Assembly: GCF_037381185.1 (NCBI RefSeq)
Contig: NZ_JARRQY010000034.1
Location: forward strand, 28,542-92,541
Direction of reading: 5' to 3'
Source: Acidihalobacter_A sp037381185
GTDB taxonomy: Bacteria > Pseudomonadota > Gammaproteobacteria > DSM-5130 > Acidihalobacteraceae
DNA length: 64,000 nucleotides
Below are positions 26,806-35,850 of this stretch, piece by piece. The notes beneath the pieces are model-generated. The model did not search any database. It saw only the letters and a program-made list of their open reading frames with translations, and was not told the origin of the DNA. The position numbers were made by a program, and so were the translations under genes. Every line of letters starts with the position of its first letter. The stretch's first letter is position 1.

Positions 26806-27604
26806 TGTTTCGGGCCTGATTCGAGGTGTGGGGTTTCTGTTGGTTTTACGGTGAGACCTATTTCCATTGTTGGCGCTGAGACTCGTTTCGGGCGCGAATC
26901 GGCGTTTCCAGTATTGCCCCTCCTTGGGTGACGCGCCCGCCCCCCTTTCTTTGCATGCCCAAAGTAAAGAGGCGAAAGATAAGGCACCCGAGAGGCCTTG
27001 TCCCTGACGGGCAAACCTCGAGCGCACACCCCGTCGCGGGGCACCGCAGGCACTTGCCATCCTGGCAAAGCCTGCTCGGGCGGCGTCCTGCCGCCCGAGC
27101 CCGCGCCGGGGCGCACGCTCGAGGCAAGGCCACACGGGAACCGGGGAGGCAAAACAGGGCGCAACCCAAATGTTTGATCTGCTACCAAGCTGATTTAGAA
27201 CGATTCAGTTTCGGACTCGCCCGGTTTTGACGTTCGGCCCCCTGATCGCTTGCCTCGCGAGCGCGCACCTGGGCGGGGATGGCCGGCAGGACGCCGGCCA
27301 AGCAGCCCTTCGCCCGGATGGCGAATGGCTGCGGGCCGCGCTCAGGAGTACGTTCGCGAGGTCGCCCGACAGGGACAAGCGATCCTGGGGGTGCGTTTCT
27401 TTCGCCGGTTTCTTTGCGCATTTCAAAGAAAAAATCGTCGGGAACGATTTTTCGCGCAAGCCCCGAAGGGGTGAGGCGCAGGGATGCGTCGAACAAATCG
27501 GCTCGGGCGCGTCACCTCGATCATGCGACCCCCCAGAACAAATCGGCTCGGGCGCGTCACCTCGATCATGCGACCCCCCACACCTCAAATCGCGCCCGAA
27601 ACCG
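26806..27604. repeat. ~800-bp imperfect inverted repeat (two diverged ~390-bp arms)
   Basis: Occupies the gap between the PP-loop gene and thiS. Outer arms 26806-26833 and 27577-27604 match at 24 of 28 bases as reverse complements. Inner parts also match in inverted order: CTTGTCCCTG (26998 on; reverse complement near 27376), GGCGTCCTGCCG (27082 on; near 27293), GAGGCAAG (27120 on; near 27259), and AAAAC/GGGCG around 27152/27228. The centre is near 27200. Predicted reading frames within it overlap on all frames and show no family, so I call it non-coding: probably a genome-specific dispersed repeat or a non-autonomous mobile element. Confidence 0.7.
27491..27580 (+). repeat. Perfect 45-bp tandem duplication
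   Basis: Units 27491-27535 and 27536-27580 are identical, each beginning GAACAAATCGGCTCGGGCGC. They lie in the right arm of the large inverted repeat. A related single copy (GAACAAATCGGCCGGGGC) is at 57930-57952. Confidence 0.95.
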
Positions 27605-27740
27605 ATCACCCAAGCCAACAAGTACACCGCGTTTACTGACACAAGACCAAAACCACAACCACTCATCCATCCCCGACACGAACCCCAAAAAGCTGGCGAT
27701 AGGAGTAGAATCGCACCCTCAATACCCGGACAGTAGAGCC

Positions 27741-27941
27741 ATGGAGATAACCCTCAACGGCCAGGCCCGCGAAGTACCCGAGGCGATCACAGCGCGCCAG
27801 CTCATCGCCATGCTCGACCTCGAAGGCCGCCGTCTGGCGATGGAGGTCAACCAGGAGGTCGTCCCCCGCAGCCATTTCGACGACCATCGCCTGCAACAGG
27901 GCGACCGCATCGAAATCGTGCACGCCATCGGAGGCGGGTGA
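27741..27941 (+). CDS. thiS: ThiS sulfur carrier for thiazole synthesis
   Basis: 66-residue ubiquitin-like protein from ATG 27741 (MEITLNGQAREV), ending in the diagnostic Gly-Gly (HAIGGG, one extra Gly) that becomes the thiocarboxylate sulfur donor. Followed closely by thiG, its acceptor enzyme. Together they form the thiazole moiety of thiamine. The upstream 200 bases are the end of the palindromic repeat and a short spacer. Confidence 0.93.
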   Translation: MEITLNGQAREVPEAITARQLIAMLDLEGRRLAMEVNQEVVPRSHFDDHRLQQGDRIEIVHAIGGG

Positions 27942-28021
27942 ACGGACTCCGCAACCGTCACACGGCCACCCTGAACACTCCGTGGCACACCCCGCAAACA
28001 GCTCAACGGATACACAACGCC

Positions 28022-28837
28022 ATGTCCACGAATCCCGCAAGCATCGCTGACGCCAATACCGACGACCTCCTCGCGATCGGAACCCGCCGCTATCGTTCGC
28101 GCCTACTGGTCGGCACGGGGAAATACAAAGACCTGGACGAGACCGCGAACGCCGTCGCCGCCAGCGGCGCGGAGATCGTCACCTTCGCCGTGCGCCGCAC
28201 CAACATCGGCCAGGAACCCGGCGAAGCGAACCTGCTCGACGCCGTATCTCCCGAACGCTACACCCTGCTGCCCAACACCGCCGGCTGCTACACGGCGGCG
28301 GACGCCGTGCGTACCTGCCGCCTGGCGCGCGAGCTGCTCGATGGCCACACTTTGGTGAAACTGGAAGTGCTGGGCGATCAGAAGACGCTGTTTCCCAACG
28401 TGATCGAAACGCTCGATGCGGCCGAAACGCTGGTCGGCGAGGGCTTCGAGGTCATGGTGTACACCAACGACGATCCGATCATCGCCCGCCGGCTGGAAGA
28501 AATAGGCTGCGTGGCGGTCATGCCGCTCGCCGCGCCGATCGGTTCCGGGCTCGGCATCCGCAATCCCTACAGCATTCTCGAGATCATCGAGAATGCGCAG
28601 GTTCCAATCATCGTCGACGCCGGCGTAGGTACCGCCTCCGACGCCGCAGTGGCTATGGAACTGGGTTGCGACGGTGTGCTCATGAACACGGCCATCGCCG
28701 CTGCGCAAAAACCGGTGTTGATGGCCTCGGCCATGCGCAAGGGCATCGAAGCCGGCCGCGAAGCCTTTCTTGCCGGGCGCATGCCGCGCAAGCGCTATGC
28801 CTCCGCATCCTCCCCCGCGGAAGGCTTGGTCGATTAA
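28022..28837 (+). CDS. thiG: Thiazole synthase ThiG
   Basis: TIM-barrel enzyme joining 1-deoxyxylulose-5-phosphate, dehydroglycine and ThiS sulfur. Start set at ATG 28022 (MSTNPASIADANTDDLLAIG), 271 residues, in line with the family's ~260; an in-frame ATG at 27938 overlapping thiS would add 28 untypical residues. Schiff-base lysine Lys113 in TLVKLEVLGD; phosphate-binding GSGLGIRNPY and VDAGVGTASDAA follow. Operon with thiS and probably trmB. Confidence 0.94.
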   Translation: MSTNPASIADANTDDLLAIGTRRYRSRLLVGTGKYKDLDETANAVAASGAEIVTFAVRRTNIGQEPGEANLLDAVSPERYTLLPNTAGCYTAADAVRTCRLARELLDGHTLVKLEVLGDQKTLFPNVIETLDAAETLVGEGFEVMVYTNDDPIIARRLEEIGCVAVMPLAAPIGSGLGIRNPYSILEIIENAQVPIIVDAGVGTASDAAVAMELGCDGVLMNTAIAAAQKPVLMASAMRKGIEAGREAFLAGRMPRKRYASASSPAEGLVD

Positions 28838-28914
28838 GCTCCGCCGAGCGCAACCGAAACCCGACTCAACGCAGACTGAAGCCGTCCCAGAACCGGAGCG
28901 GCCCGTACCGGACC

Positions 28915-29607
28915 ATGACCAAACAGCATGCACATCGACGCATCCGCAGTTTCGTGCGCCGCGAAGGGCGCCTGACCAGCGGACAGGAACGCGCCCTCGT
29001 CGAGTTGGGGCCCCGACTGCTGCTCGATCTGCAGGGCGGCTTTCTCGACCTGACGGACATCTTCGGGCGTACCGCTCCGGTTACCCTGGAGATCGGCTTC
29101 GGCAACGGCGAGTCCCTGGCCACACAGGCACAGACCCATCCGGAGCGTGACTATATCGGAATCGAAGTCCATCGCCCCGGCGTCGGTCATTTATTGCAGG
29201 TTGCCGAGCGGCTGGCCCTGACCAATTTGCGGGCGTTCAACGCCGATGCGGTAGAGGTGCTGGAGCGCTGCATCGCGGACGGATCGCTGGCCGTGATCCA
29301 GATCTTCTTCCCTGATCCCTGGCATAAGAAACGCCACCACAAACGCCGCCTGATTCAACCCGAGTTCGTCACCCTGTTGGTCCGCAAACTCGCCCCGGGC
29401 GGACGCATTCACCTCGCCACCGACTGGGAGGATTATGCCGAGCACATGCGCGAGGTCATGGAGGCGGCCCCGGAACTAACCAACCTGCACGGTCCCGGCA
29501 CCTTTGCACCATCCCCCACCGACCGGCCGCCGACCAAGTTCGAGCAGCGTGGCAAGCGCCTCGGCCACGGCGTCTGGGAACTGATCTACCGCCGCGTGCA
29601 AGAATAG
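28915..29607 (+). CDS. trmB: tRNA (guanine-N7)-methyltransferase
   Basis: Makes m7G46 in tRNA using SAM. 230 residues from ATG 28915 (MTKQHAHRRIRSFVRREGRLTSGQ). SAM-binding EIGFGNGESL (~60-69); signature FFPDPWHKKRHHKRRLIQP (~136-154); family C-terminal TKFEQRGKRLGHGVWEL. Downstream of thiG by 77 bases on the same strand and converging with the diguanylate cyclase gene. Confidence 0.95.
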   Translation: MTKQHAHRRIRSFVRREGRLTSGQERALVELGPRLLLDLQGGFLDLTDIFGRTAPVTLEIGFGNGESLATQAQTHPERDYIGIEVHRPGVGHLLQVAERLALTNLRAFNADAVEVLERCIADGSLAVIQIFFPDPWHKKRHHKRRLIQPEFVTLLVRKLAPGGRIHLATDWEDYAEHMREVMEAAPELTNLHGPGTFAPSPTDRPPTKFEQRGKRLGHGVWELIYRRVQE

Positions 29608-29629
29608 CCTACAGAGCGCCCCGGCAACC

Positions 29630-31090
29630 TCAAGCCTCGATTTCGCAGCGGTTGCGCCCGGCCTGCTTGGCCCGGTAGAGCGCACGGTCGGCACGTTCGA
29701 AGACCTCGCTCAGCTCGTCACCCTCGCGAAAAGCCGCTACACCGCCGGACAAGGTCAGCGACACACGTTGGCCGCGATGATGAAACGGCGCAGCGAGAGC
29801 CTCCTCACGCAATTTCTCCGCTACCCCCAGAGCCGCCTGCAGCGGCGTCCCCGGCAGGACTAGCGCAAATTCCTCGCCACCGTAGCGGCCGAAAAAATCG
29901 CTGTCCCGTACCTTCTTGCGCAGCACCTGTGCCAGCATCGACAAGGCCTTGTCGCCGGCACGATGACCATAAGCGTCGTTCAACCGCTTGAAGTGGTCGA
30001 TATCCAGCACCACCAGGGATAAGGCGCCGCCCGCACGCTGCCAGCGCTGGAATTCCTTCTCGACGCGCATATCATAAGCCAGCCGATTGGGTACGCCGGT
30101 AAGCGCGTCGGTGGTTGCCGCTTCGTGCTCGGCCATCAGCAGCGTGCGCAGTTCCTGGCCTTCGATTTCGAGCGCCTGCAGACGTCCGCTCAGGGTCTCG
30201 ACCTGCTTCTCCAGTTCCAGCTTGCGCGCTTCCTCCCGGGAGCAGTAGTTGTTCACGCGCTGGAGCAACTTGTTCAGGCTCCCGCGCACCGACTGCTTCA
30301 GCTGTTCGAGGCTGTGCGCACCGCTGACGTGTGAGGACAGTCCCTGCACCTGTTCACGCATATTCGCGCTGAGTTCGCGCGCATCCTCCAGCGACGTCGT
30401 ATTGCTGCTGGCGAAACCCTCGATCTGTTGGGCGACGTCACCCAGGCGCATACCCAAGCCGTCGACAAAGGCTTCCAGGTCGTTGCGCTGGCGCTGCAGC
30501 CGTAAAAGCCGTTCGGCGATCAGGTCGGCCAGCGCACCCAGCGCTTCGCTCAACGCCGCCGACGCCTCCCGGCCCTCCGCAGCCAAGCGGATCCGCTCAG
30601 CTCGCATGTGCAGTTCCTCGCCGAGATCGAGCCGCTGCAGAAAGATATTGACCACGGACTCGATCAGGCCGCCACCCGCCTCCCGCCTTTCCGGCAGGGC
30701 CTGCCTGATCAGATGGGCTACGGTATCGACCACCCCGGCAAAACCAGCCCCTGACTGCGGCCAATGCGCCAGCAGCGATTCGGCTTCTGCCGCACAGGGC
30801 TCTGGCCAATCCACCTGCTGCAACAGCGCACGCAGCAACTCGCCGTCTTCCGGCGCAGCAGATTTGTCCGCCGAGTCGGCCGCGTCGTCGTCCAGCACGA
30901 GCATGCGCGCTGAAATACGTTCCAGAATGGCGTGCAAGTGCTGGTAATCCAGGCCGTTGCGCACCGCCTTTCTCAGTGCGTACGCCTCATCGTCGATCTG
31001 CGGATCCCGCCCCTCCGCAGCCAGACTGAGACGCGACGCCATGAGCCGCAACAGCTCTTCGGCCTCCTGCAAGCGAAGCACTTCATCCAT
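29630..31090 (-). CDS. GGDEF diguanylate cyclase
   Basis: 486 residues from ATG 31090 (MDEVLRLQEAEELLRL); the longer frame to 31216 runs through AT-rich promoter-like DNA. N-terminal ~300 residues are helical without membrane segments or a recognised sensor domain, with a coiled coil near 290-345. The C-terminal GGDEF domain has GGEEF in RYGGEEFALVL and DIDHFKRLNDAYGH, so it should make c-di-GMP. It may counteract the HD-GYP phosphodiesterase encoded at 46560. Signal unknown. Confidence 0.88.
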   Translation of the reverse strand: MDEVLRLQEAEELLRLMASRLSLAAEGRDPQIDDEAYALRKAVRNGLDYQHLHAILERISARMLVLDDDAADSADKSAAPEDGELLRALLQQVDWPEPCAAEAESLLAHWPQSGAGFAGVVDTVAHLIRQALPERREAGGGLIESVVNIFLQRLDLGEELHMRAERIRLAAEGREASAALSEALGALADLIAERLLRLQRQRNDLEAFVDGLGMRLGDVAQQIEGFASSNTTSLEDARELSANMREQVQGLSSHVSGAHSLEQLKQSVRGSLNKLLQRVNNYCSREEARKLELEKQVETLSGRLQALEIEGQELRTLLMAEHEAATTDALTGVPNRLAYDMRVEKEFQRWQRAGGALSLVVLDIDHFKRLNDAYGHRAGDKALSMLAQVLRKKVRDSDFFGRYGGEEFALVLPGTPLQAALGVAEKLREEALAAPFHHRGQRVSLTLSGGVAAFREGDELSEVFERADRALYRAKQAGRNRCEIEA

Positions 31091-31110
31091 CGGATGGAAA
31101 GTCCCCAGTA

Positions 31111-31130
31111 ATTTGTTTTTATTAACAAAT
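31111..31130 (-). promoter_or_regulatory. AT-rich palindrome upstream of the diguanylate cyclase
   Basis: ATTTGTTTTTATTAACAAAT, with 7-base perfect arms (ATTTGTT/AACAAAT), 21 bases before the chosen start. In this GC-rich setting it is a likely promoter or operator; it could bind a dimeric regulator. Confidence 0.45.
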
Positions 31131-31230
31131 ACATCGAACAAGCTAGCTGGGCGCGACACGATGCGCCCGGAATACACGGGACCGTACACGCCCCTCCGCC
31201 CTTGCGCAAGCGGCAATGAATAGCCACAGT

Positions 31231-33642
31231 TCAGACCGAGGTCACCACGGCTTCGGCCAGCGGCCGGAACTGCAGACCGTAGAACATCTCGAGATACCGG
31301 CGCGTCTCGGCCCGTTCCAGATTGGTCACATACTTCCAGAAACCGTAGATCCGCGACAGGGTCATCATCCGTTCGGCATACAGCGACCAGGTGTAGCGTC
31401 TGGCCACGCGCGTTAGAGCCGCATTCGAGATCGACTCCCAGTAGCCATCCTCCCCGGCACAGCGCTCAAAGAACTCCGCCATGCGTTCGGCCGCCTCGGC
31501 GCCGTGATTGGGATCGATATGAAAACCCGAACGTCCGTCCTCGATGATTTCCAGCGGACCGCCATAGCGGGTGGCGAAAGTCGGCAGCCCCGAACTCATG
31601 GCCTCGATCACCGTCAGGCCGAAGGCCTCGAACAGAGCCGGCTGCACGAATGCGCCCCGCAGGTCGGCGACATAGCGGTACAGCTCGCCGGACAGCGTCT
31701 TGTCGAGTCGCACGCCTAACCAGCGCACCTGACCATCCAGGCCGTACTGGTCGAACAGCTCGTGCATGCGACCGATCTGTTCGCGTTCCTCGTGATCGTC
31801 GGTACGACCGGCATCGGTATAGCCGGCGATGACCAGTAGATTCGCCTGCTCGCGCAGGCGTTCGCTTTGCCCGTACCACTCCACCAGGCCGGTGATGTTC
31901 TTGATGTGATCGAGACGCGCCATGGTGAACAGCAGCGGACGGTCCGGATTCTCGAAGCTGCCGCGTGCATGCTCATCGGCTTCGCCGAACACCAGTCCGT
32001 GAATTTCCTCGTGTAGTCCGGGCAGGCGACGTTCCTGGTCCGTGAACGGGAAATAGACGTCGGCGTCGGCGCCGGGGGAGACGATATTGAATTTAGGGTC
32101 GAAGATGTCGGTACCGCGTACCACTCGGTACAGGCCTGGCAGGGTATAGGACTCGTAGCTCTCGTACTGGCCGATCGAATCGTCGGTGCCGGCAATCTCC
32201 TGATAGGTGCTGGTGACGATGAAGTCCGCCGCGTTCATGGCTATCAGGTCTGCGGTGTACTGCGTGGCGAAATGGTATTGCGCATCGTTGTCGCGCCAGT
32301 ACAGATCCGAGAACAGGTATTTGGTCTTCTCCAGTGCGTGTGCGATGTTGCACTGGGTCACGCCCATACGCCCGGCCAGAAGGGTGGCGACCAGGTTGCC
32401 GTCGGAGTAGTTGCCGACGATCAGATCCGGGCGCCCGTCGAGTTCGGCCGCCACTGCTTGCTGCACTTCGCCCGCGAAACGCTCCAGATACGGCCAGATC
32501 TCGAAGCGCGAGATCCAGTGCGGCACGACTTCGCCGTCCGGATTGCGGAACGGCACGCGCAGAATGCGCGCCGAGCGGGTGCCGGAGATCGGTTCGTGCG
32601 GTTCGTTGCAGGTGGTACCGTCCGCCTCCGGAATCAGGCGGGTGACGACGATGATGTTGGGTTCGATATCCAGGCCCGTCTCGGCGATGCGGCTGGTCAT
32701 CTCGCGTTCCAGCGCACGCACCTGATCGAGGATATAGACCACCTGCCCGCCGGTGTCGGGTCGACCGAGCACGTTGGCCTGACCGAAGTAGCCGTGCGGC
32801 GAGACGATGAGCAGATTGAAGATCATCGGCACCCGCGCCAGAAAGCGCTCCAGCGAGTTCGGATCGGGCGCTTCCAGGATATCGCCCAGCAGACGCAGCG
32901 TTTCGAGCACTCTCGCCGCATCGCGGCCCCAGCCGGGCTCCAGGCCCAGCGCCTTTAGGCGGGCGCCGAATTCGTCCCACGGCGTGTCTTCCGGCAGGCG
33001 GCTGAGTATGCGGTCGGCGCGGCGCAGCACGCTGCGCAGTTCGGCGACGCTGCCGAACTGCTCGCCGAGCATCAGTTGCTGGCCGCGATAGGTGTGCACG
33101 CGCAGAAAATCGAGCAGATGCTGCGCACGCTGCACGCTCTCCTGGAACAGCTCGCTGGACAGCCTGCGGTTGAGGAATTCCACCCCGCGGCCGATCGAGC
33201 GCGTTTCGCGCATGCGCGGGAACTCCCGGTTGAACGGCGCGATGTCGAACTCGAGCGTCCACGGCGGCTCGCTCTGGGCCAGCACCATGCGCTCCTTGTA
33301 GACCAGATACTCGGAGACGCTGAGCGGATCTATGTGCAGCGTCTCGAGATTCACGCGCAGGTAGTAGCGGACTCCGACCCGCGGCCGCACCGACAAGCCG
33401 ATCCACGGCGCGTCGATCACCGCTTCCTCGGCGGCGATCACGAAGCGGTCGAAAATGTCGTCGTCCGGCTCCTGATCGCGCTCCTTCAGCACCGTCACGT
33501 GAACGTCCCACAGATCACTGCGCAACAGATGACGGCGGTCGGTCGCAATCAGTGCCCGCAGCCACAGGTACACCGCTTCGCGGTGGCGTTCGGCGTATGC
33601 GCGAAACTCCTCCAGGGAGCCGTCGTGAAGCTCTGGCGTCAT
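31231..33642 (-). CDS. sus: Sucrose synthase
   Basis: Retaining GT4 glycosyltransferase, reversible NDP-glucose + fructose to sucrose. 803 residues, the usual size of plant-type and bacterial SUS. N-terminal regulatory region (residues ~1-260), then GT-B with LGRPDTGGQVVYILDQVRALE and the nucleotide-sugar E-x7-E region EAFGLTVIEAMSSGLP near residue 660. Last gene of fruK-sps-sus on the minus strand, 36 bases after the SPS stop. In halotolerant and methylotrophic bacteria this set makes and recycles sucrose as an osmolyte and glycogen precursor. Confidence 0.95.
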   Translation of the reverse strand: MTPELHDGSLEEFRAYAERHREAVYLWLRALIATDRRHLLRSDLWDVHVTVLKERDQEPDDDIFDRFVIAAEEAVIDAPWIGLSVRPRVGVRYYLRVNLETLHIDPLSVSEYLVYKERMVLAQSEPPWTLEFDIAPFNREFPRMRETRSIGRGVEFLNRRLSSELFQESVQRAQHLLDFLRVHTYRGQQLMLGEQFGSVAELRSVLRRADRILSRLPEDTPWDEFGARLKALGLEPGWGRDAARVLETLRLLGDILEAPDPNSLERFLARVPMIFNLLIVSPHGYFGQANVLGRPDTGGQVVYILDQVRALEREMTSRIAETGLDIEPNIIVVTRLIPEADGTTCNEPHEPISGTRSARILRVPFRNPDGEVVPHWISRFEIWPYLERFAGEVQQAVAAELDGRPDLIVGNYSDGNLVATLLAGRMGVTQCNIAHALEKTKYLFSDLYWRDNDAQYHFATQYTADLIAMNAADFIVTSTYQEIAGTDDSIGQYESYESYTLPGLYRVVRGTDIFDPKFNIVSPGADADVYFPFTDQERRLPGLHEEIHGLVFGEADEHARGSFENPDRPLLFTMARLDHIKNITGLVEWYGQSERLREQANLLVIAGYTDAGRTDDHEEREQIGRMHELFDQYGLDGQVRWLGVRLDKTLSGELYRYVADLRGAFVQPALFEAFGLTVIEAMSSGLPTFATRYGGPLEIIEDGRSGFHIDPNHGAEAAERMAEFFERCAGEDGYWESISNAALTRVARRYTWSLYAERMMTLSRIYGFWKYVTNLERAETRRYLEMFYGLQFRPLAEAVVTSV

Positions 33643-33678
33643 GCCTGCCTCCTTGCCGTACGGTACATGGGCGGGGCG

Positions 33679-35850
33679 CTAGTCGTATTGCGGCTGCCGG
33701 ATACGCCCCAGGAAATTGTAGTGCTCGATGCCTTCGAGCACGCCGACGGCGCACTCGGCTTCGGCGAAGTACACGCGCTTGCGCTGTTTGAGGTGATCGA
33801 GTTCATGGCTGTAATTACCGACCACGACCCCGAGGCTGTGCCCCGAAAGCATTTCCTCATCGTTGCCCGAGTCGCCCGCCACCAGCACGCGCTCCATTTC
33901 GATGCCCCAGCGGTCGGCGACGAAGCGCACCGCCAGGCCCTTGGAGGCACGGATCGGGAGGATGTCGAGATAGGCGTCGTGGGAAAAAATCACGTTCACG
34001 TGTACGCCGCGCTCGCGTAGAAGCTGGCGGACTTCGCCCAGGTCGGGCATGCGGTCAGGATCGGCGAAGTAGCTGATTTTGTGCGCTCTTTGCTCCGAGC
34101 CGGGCTGCAGGCGAAGCCCCGGAGCATCGCCCAGGGCCTCGCGTACCGCCTCGCGGTCCCAGCGGAAGTCCAGGTGCCGCAGCCAGACACGATCTTCGAG
34201 CTGGCCGGGGCCGTAGTGCACCTCGCTGCCCACCGCGGTGATCAGCAGGTCGGGCGTTGGCACGCCCCATTCCCGGAGCACGCGCAGCGCACTGTCCAGG
34301 CGCCGGCCGGTGGCGATGCCGAAAGCGAGGCGGTCGCCGGCGCCGGCGATGGCCTCCAGCAGGCGGTCCAAGCCTTCGCGATCGCCGAGCAAGGTGTTGT
34401 CGATGTCGCAGATCAACAGTCGTTCGACGGTCGGCAGACGGCTCTTGTTCGGGGCGCGCCTACGCCGGCGCCGGCGCGCGATCAGCCGGTCCAGCTCCCG
34501 CAGGTAGGTGTCCGCATGCCCGGCCCAGGTGTAGTGCTGGGCGACGCCGCGCTGTCCGCGCTGCGACCATTGGCGCCAGCGCGTGCGGTTGCCCAGTGCG
34601 TCCGCCAGGGTCTTTCCCAAACCCCCGGTGTCCAACGGATCAATCAAGCGGCCGTTGCGGCAGTGGCGCAGAATCTCCTGCGGTCCGCCGTCGTCGGTGG
34701 CGATCACCGGCAATCCGCTCGCGGCTGCCTCGATCAGGGTCAGGCCAAAGGGCTCGGTCAGGGCCGGATTCACGAACACGCCGTTGCGCGCGGCCGCCAG
34801 CCGGTAGATGCCGGCTACGTCCTCCGGCGAATGGTGCTTGGGGTAGGCGACGTGGCCGTGCAGGTCGTAATCGTCGATCAACTCAATCAGCTCGCGCCAA
34901 ACCCGGCGTGCGCCCTTGTCGAGTTCGGCAATGCGCGTACGGTTGCCGGCGATCAGTACCAGATTGGCCTTCTCGCGCAAAGTGGGGTGTTCGCCGTAGG
35001 CGCTCACCAGCGCCGCCAGATTCTTGCGCTCGTCCGCCCTTGCCAGGGCGAGTATCTGCGGACGCTTCGGATGGCGCAGGAAACGTTCCACCTCCGGTCG
35101 GTAGGGTCCCAGCGCCTCACCACGTTTGTATGGTCGGAAACGCGACAGATCGACCCCCGGCGGCACCACGATGATATTGGCGCCGCTGTGATTGGCGTAC
35201 TGCGCGTATTGTTGCTCGACCTCCTGACGGGTGCTCGCGACCACCAGCGATGCCATGTCCAGCGCCTGCTCCTCGGCCTCGATGCGCTGATCGAACTGGT
35301 AGCGCTGATCGATGGCGTCGGGGTCCTGGCCACTGTCCACCAGGCGCCGGCGCTTCTCACGACCGAGGGAGTGCCCGGTGAAGACGAAGGGCACGCCGAG
35401 CAAGGCTGCCAGCCGCGCACCGGCCAGGCCGGCGTCAGCGTAGTGCGCGTGGATCGCATCGGGCACCCGGCCGACGCTGCGGATATGACGCAGGGCAAGA
35501 TCGATGAAGCAGTCGATATAGGGCCAAAGACGCTCCTTTCGCAGGTAGCGGTGCGGCCCGAAAGGAATGCGTACGATGCGCGCCTTTGCCGCTTCATCGA
35601 GCAGCTCTTCGGCTTCGGCATAGTCGGCACCGACGCGCCGGTCGTGGATTTGCCGGGTGAGCAGATCGACGCGGTTCACGTCCTTGCGCCCGGCCAGTGC
35701 GCGCACCAGCTCGACGACGTACTGTATCTGTCCTCCGGTATCCGCATCCCGCCCGAGTTCCAGCTCGGTGCCGCGCACCAGTCCGTGCAGACTGATGTGC
35801 ATCAGATACCAGCCACTGGATTCAGTCTCCGTCCGCTCCCCTCCAATCAC
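33679..35850 (-). CDS. sps: Sucrose-phosphate synthase fused to sucrose-phosphate phosphatase
   Basis: Start chosen at GTG 35850 because GAGGAG lies 7 bases upstream; this gives 723 residues and a 29-base overlap with fruK. N-terminal GT4 domain (HGLVRGTELELGRDADTGGQ near residue 20; EPFGLTLIEAAASGLPVIAT near 370) and C-terminal HAD phosphatase (ICDIDNTLLGDREG near 480, GDSGNDEEML near 670). The HAD acid/base aspartates are present, so the fusion may do both steps: UDP-glucose + fructose-6-P to sucrose-6-P to sucrose. Confidence 0.93.
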   Translation of the reverse strand: MIGGERTETESSGWYLMHISLHGLVRGTELELGRDADTGGQIQYVVELVRALAGRKDVNRVDLLTRQIHDRRVGADYAEAEELLDEAAKARIVRIPFGPHRYLRKERLWPYIDCFIDLALRHIRSVGRVPDAIHAHYADAGLAGARLAALLGVPFVFTGHSLGREKRRRLVDSGQDPDAIDQRYQFDQRIEAEEQALDMASLVVASTRQEVEQQYAQYANHSGANIIVVPPGVDLSRFRPYKRGEALGPYRPEVERFLRHPKRPQILALARADERKNLAALVSAYGEHPTLREKANLVLIAGNRTRIAELDKGARRVWRELIELIDDYDLHGHVAYPKHHSPEDVAGIYRLAAARNGVFVNPALTEPFGLTLIEAAASGLPVIATDDGGPQEILRHCRNGRLIDPLDTGGLGKTLADALGNRTRWRQWSQRGQRGVAQHYTWAGHADTYLRELDRLIARRRRRRRAPNKSRLPTVERLLICDIDNTLLGDREGLDRLLEAIAGAGDRLAFGIATGRRLDSALRVLREWGVPTPDLLITAVGSEVHYGPGQLEDRVWLRHLDFRWDREAVREALGDAPGLRLQPGSEQRAHKISYFADPDRMPDLGEVRQLLRERGVHVNVIFSHDAYLDILPIRASKGLAVRFVADRWGIEMERVLVAGDSGNDEEMLSGHSLGVVVGNYSHELDHLKQRKRVYFAEAECAVGVLEGIEHYNFLGRIRQPQYD

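Noticed and set aside
27491..27580. CRISPR array
   Set aside because: Two directly abutting 45-bp units without spacers and no cas genes.
27205..27941. Open frames inside the large palindromic repeat
   Set aside because: They overlap in several frames on both strands and merely translate the repeat; no RBS or family support.
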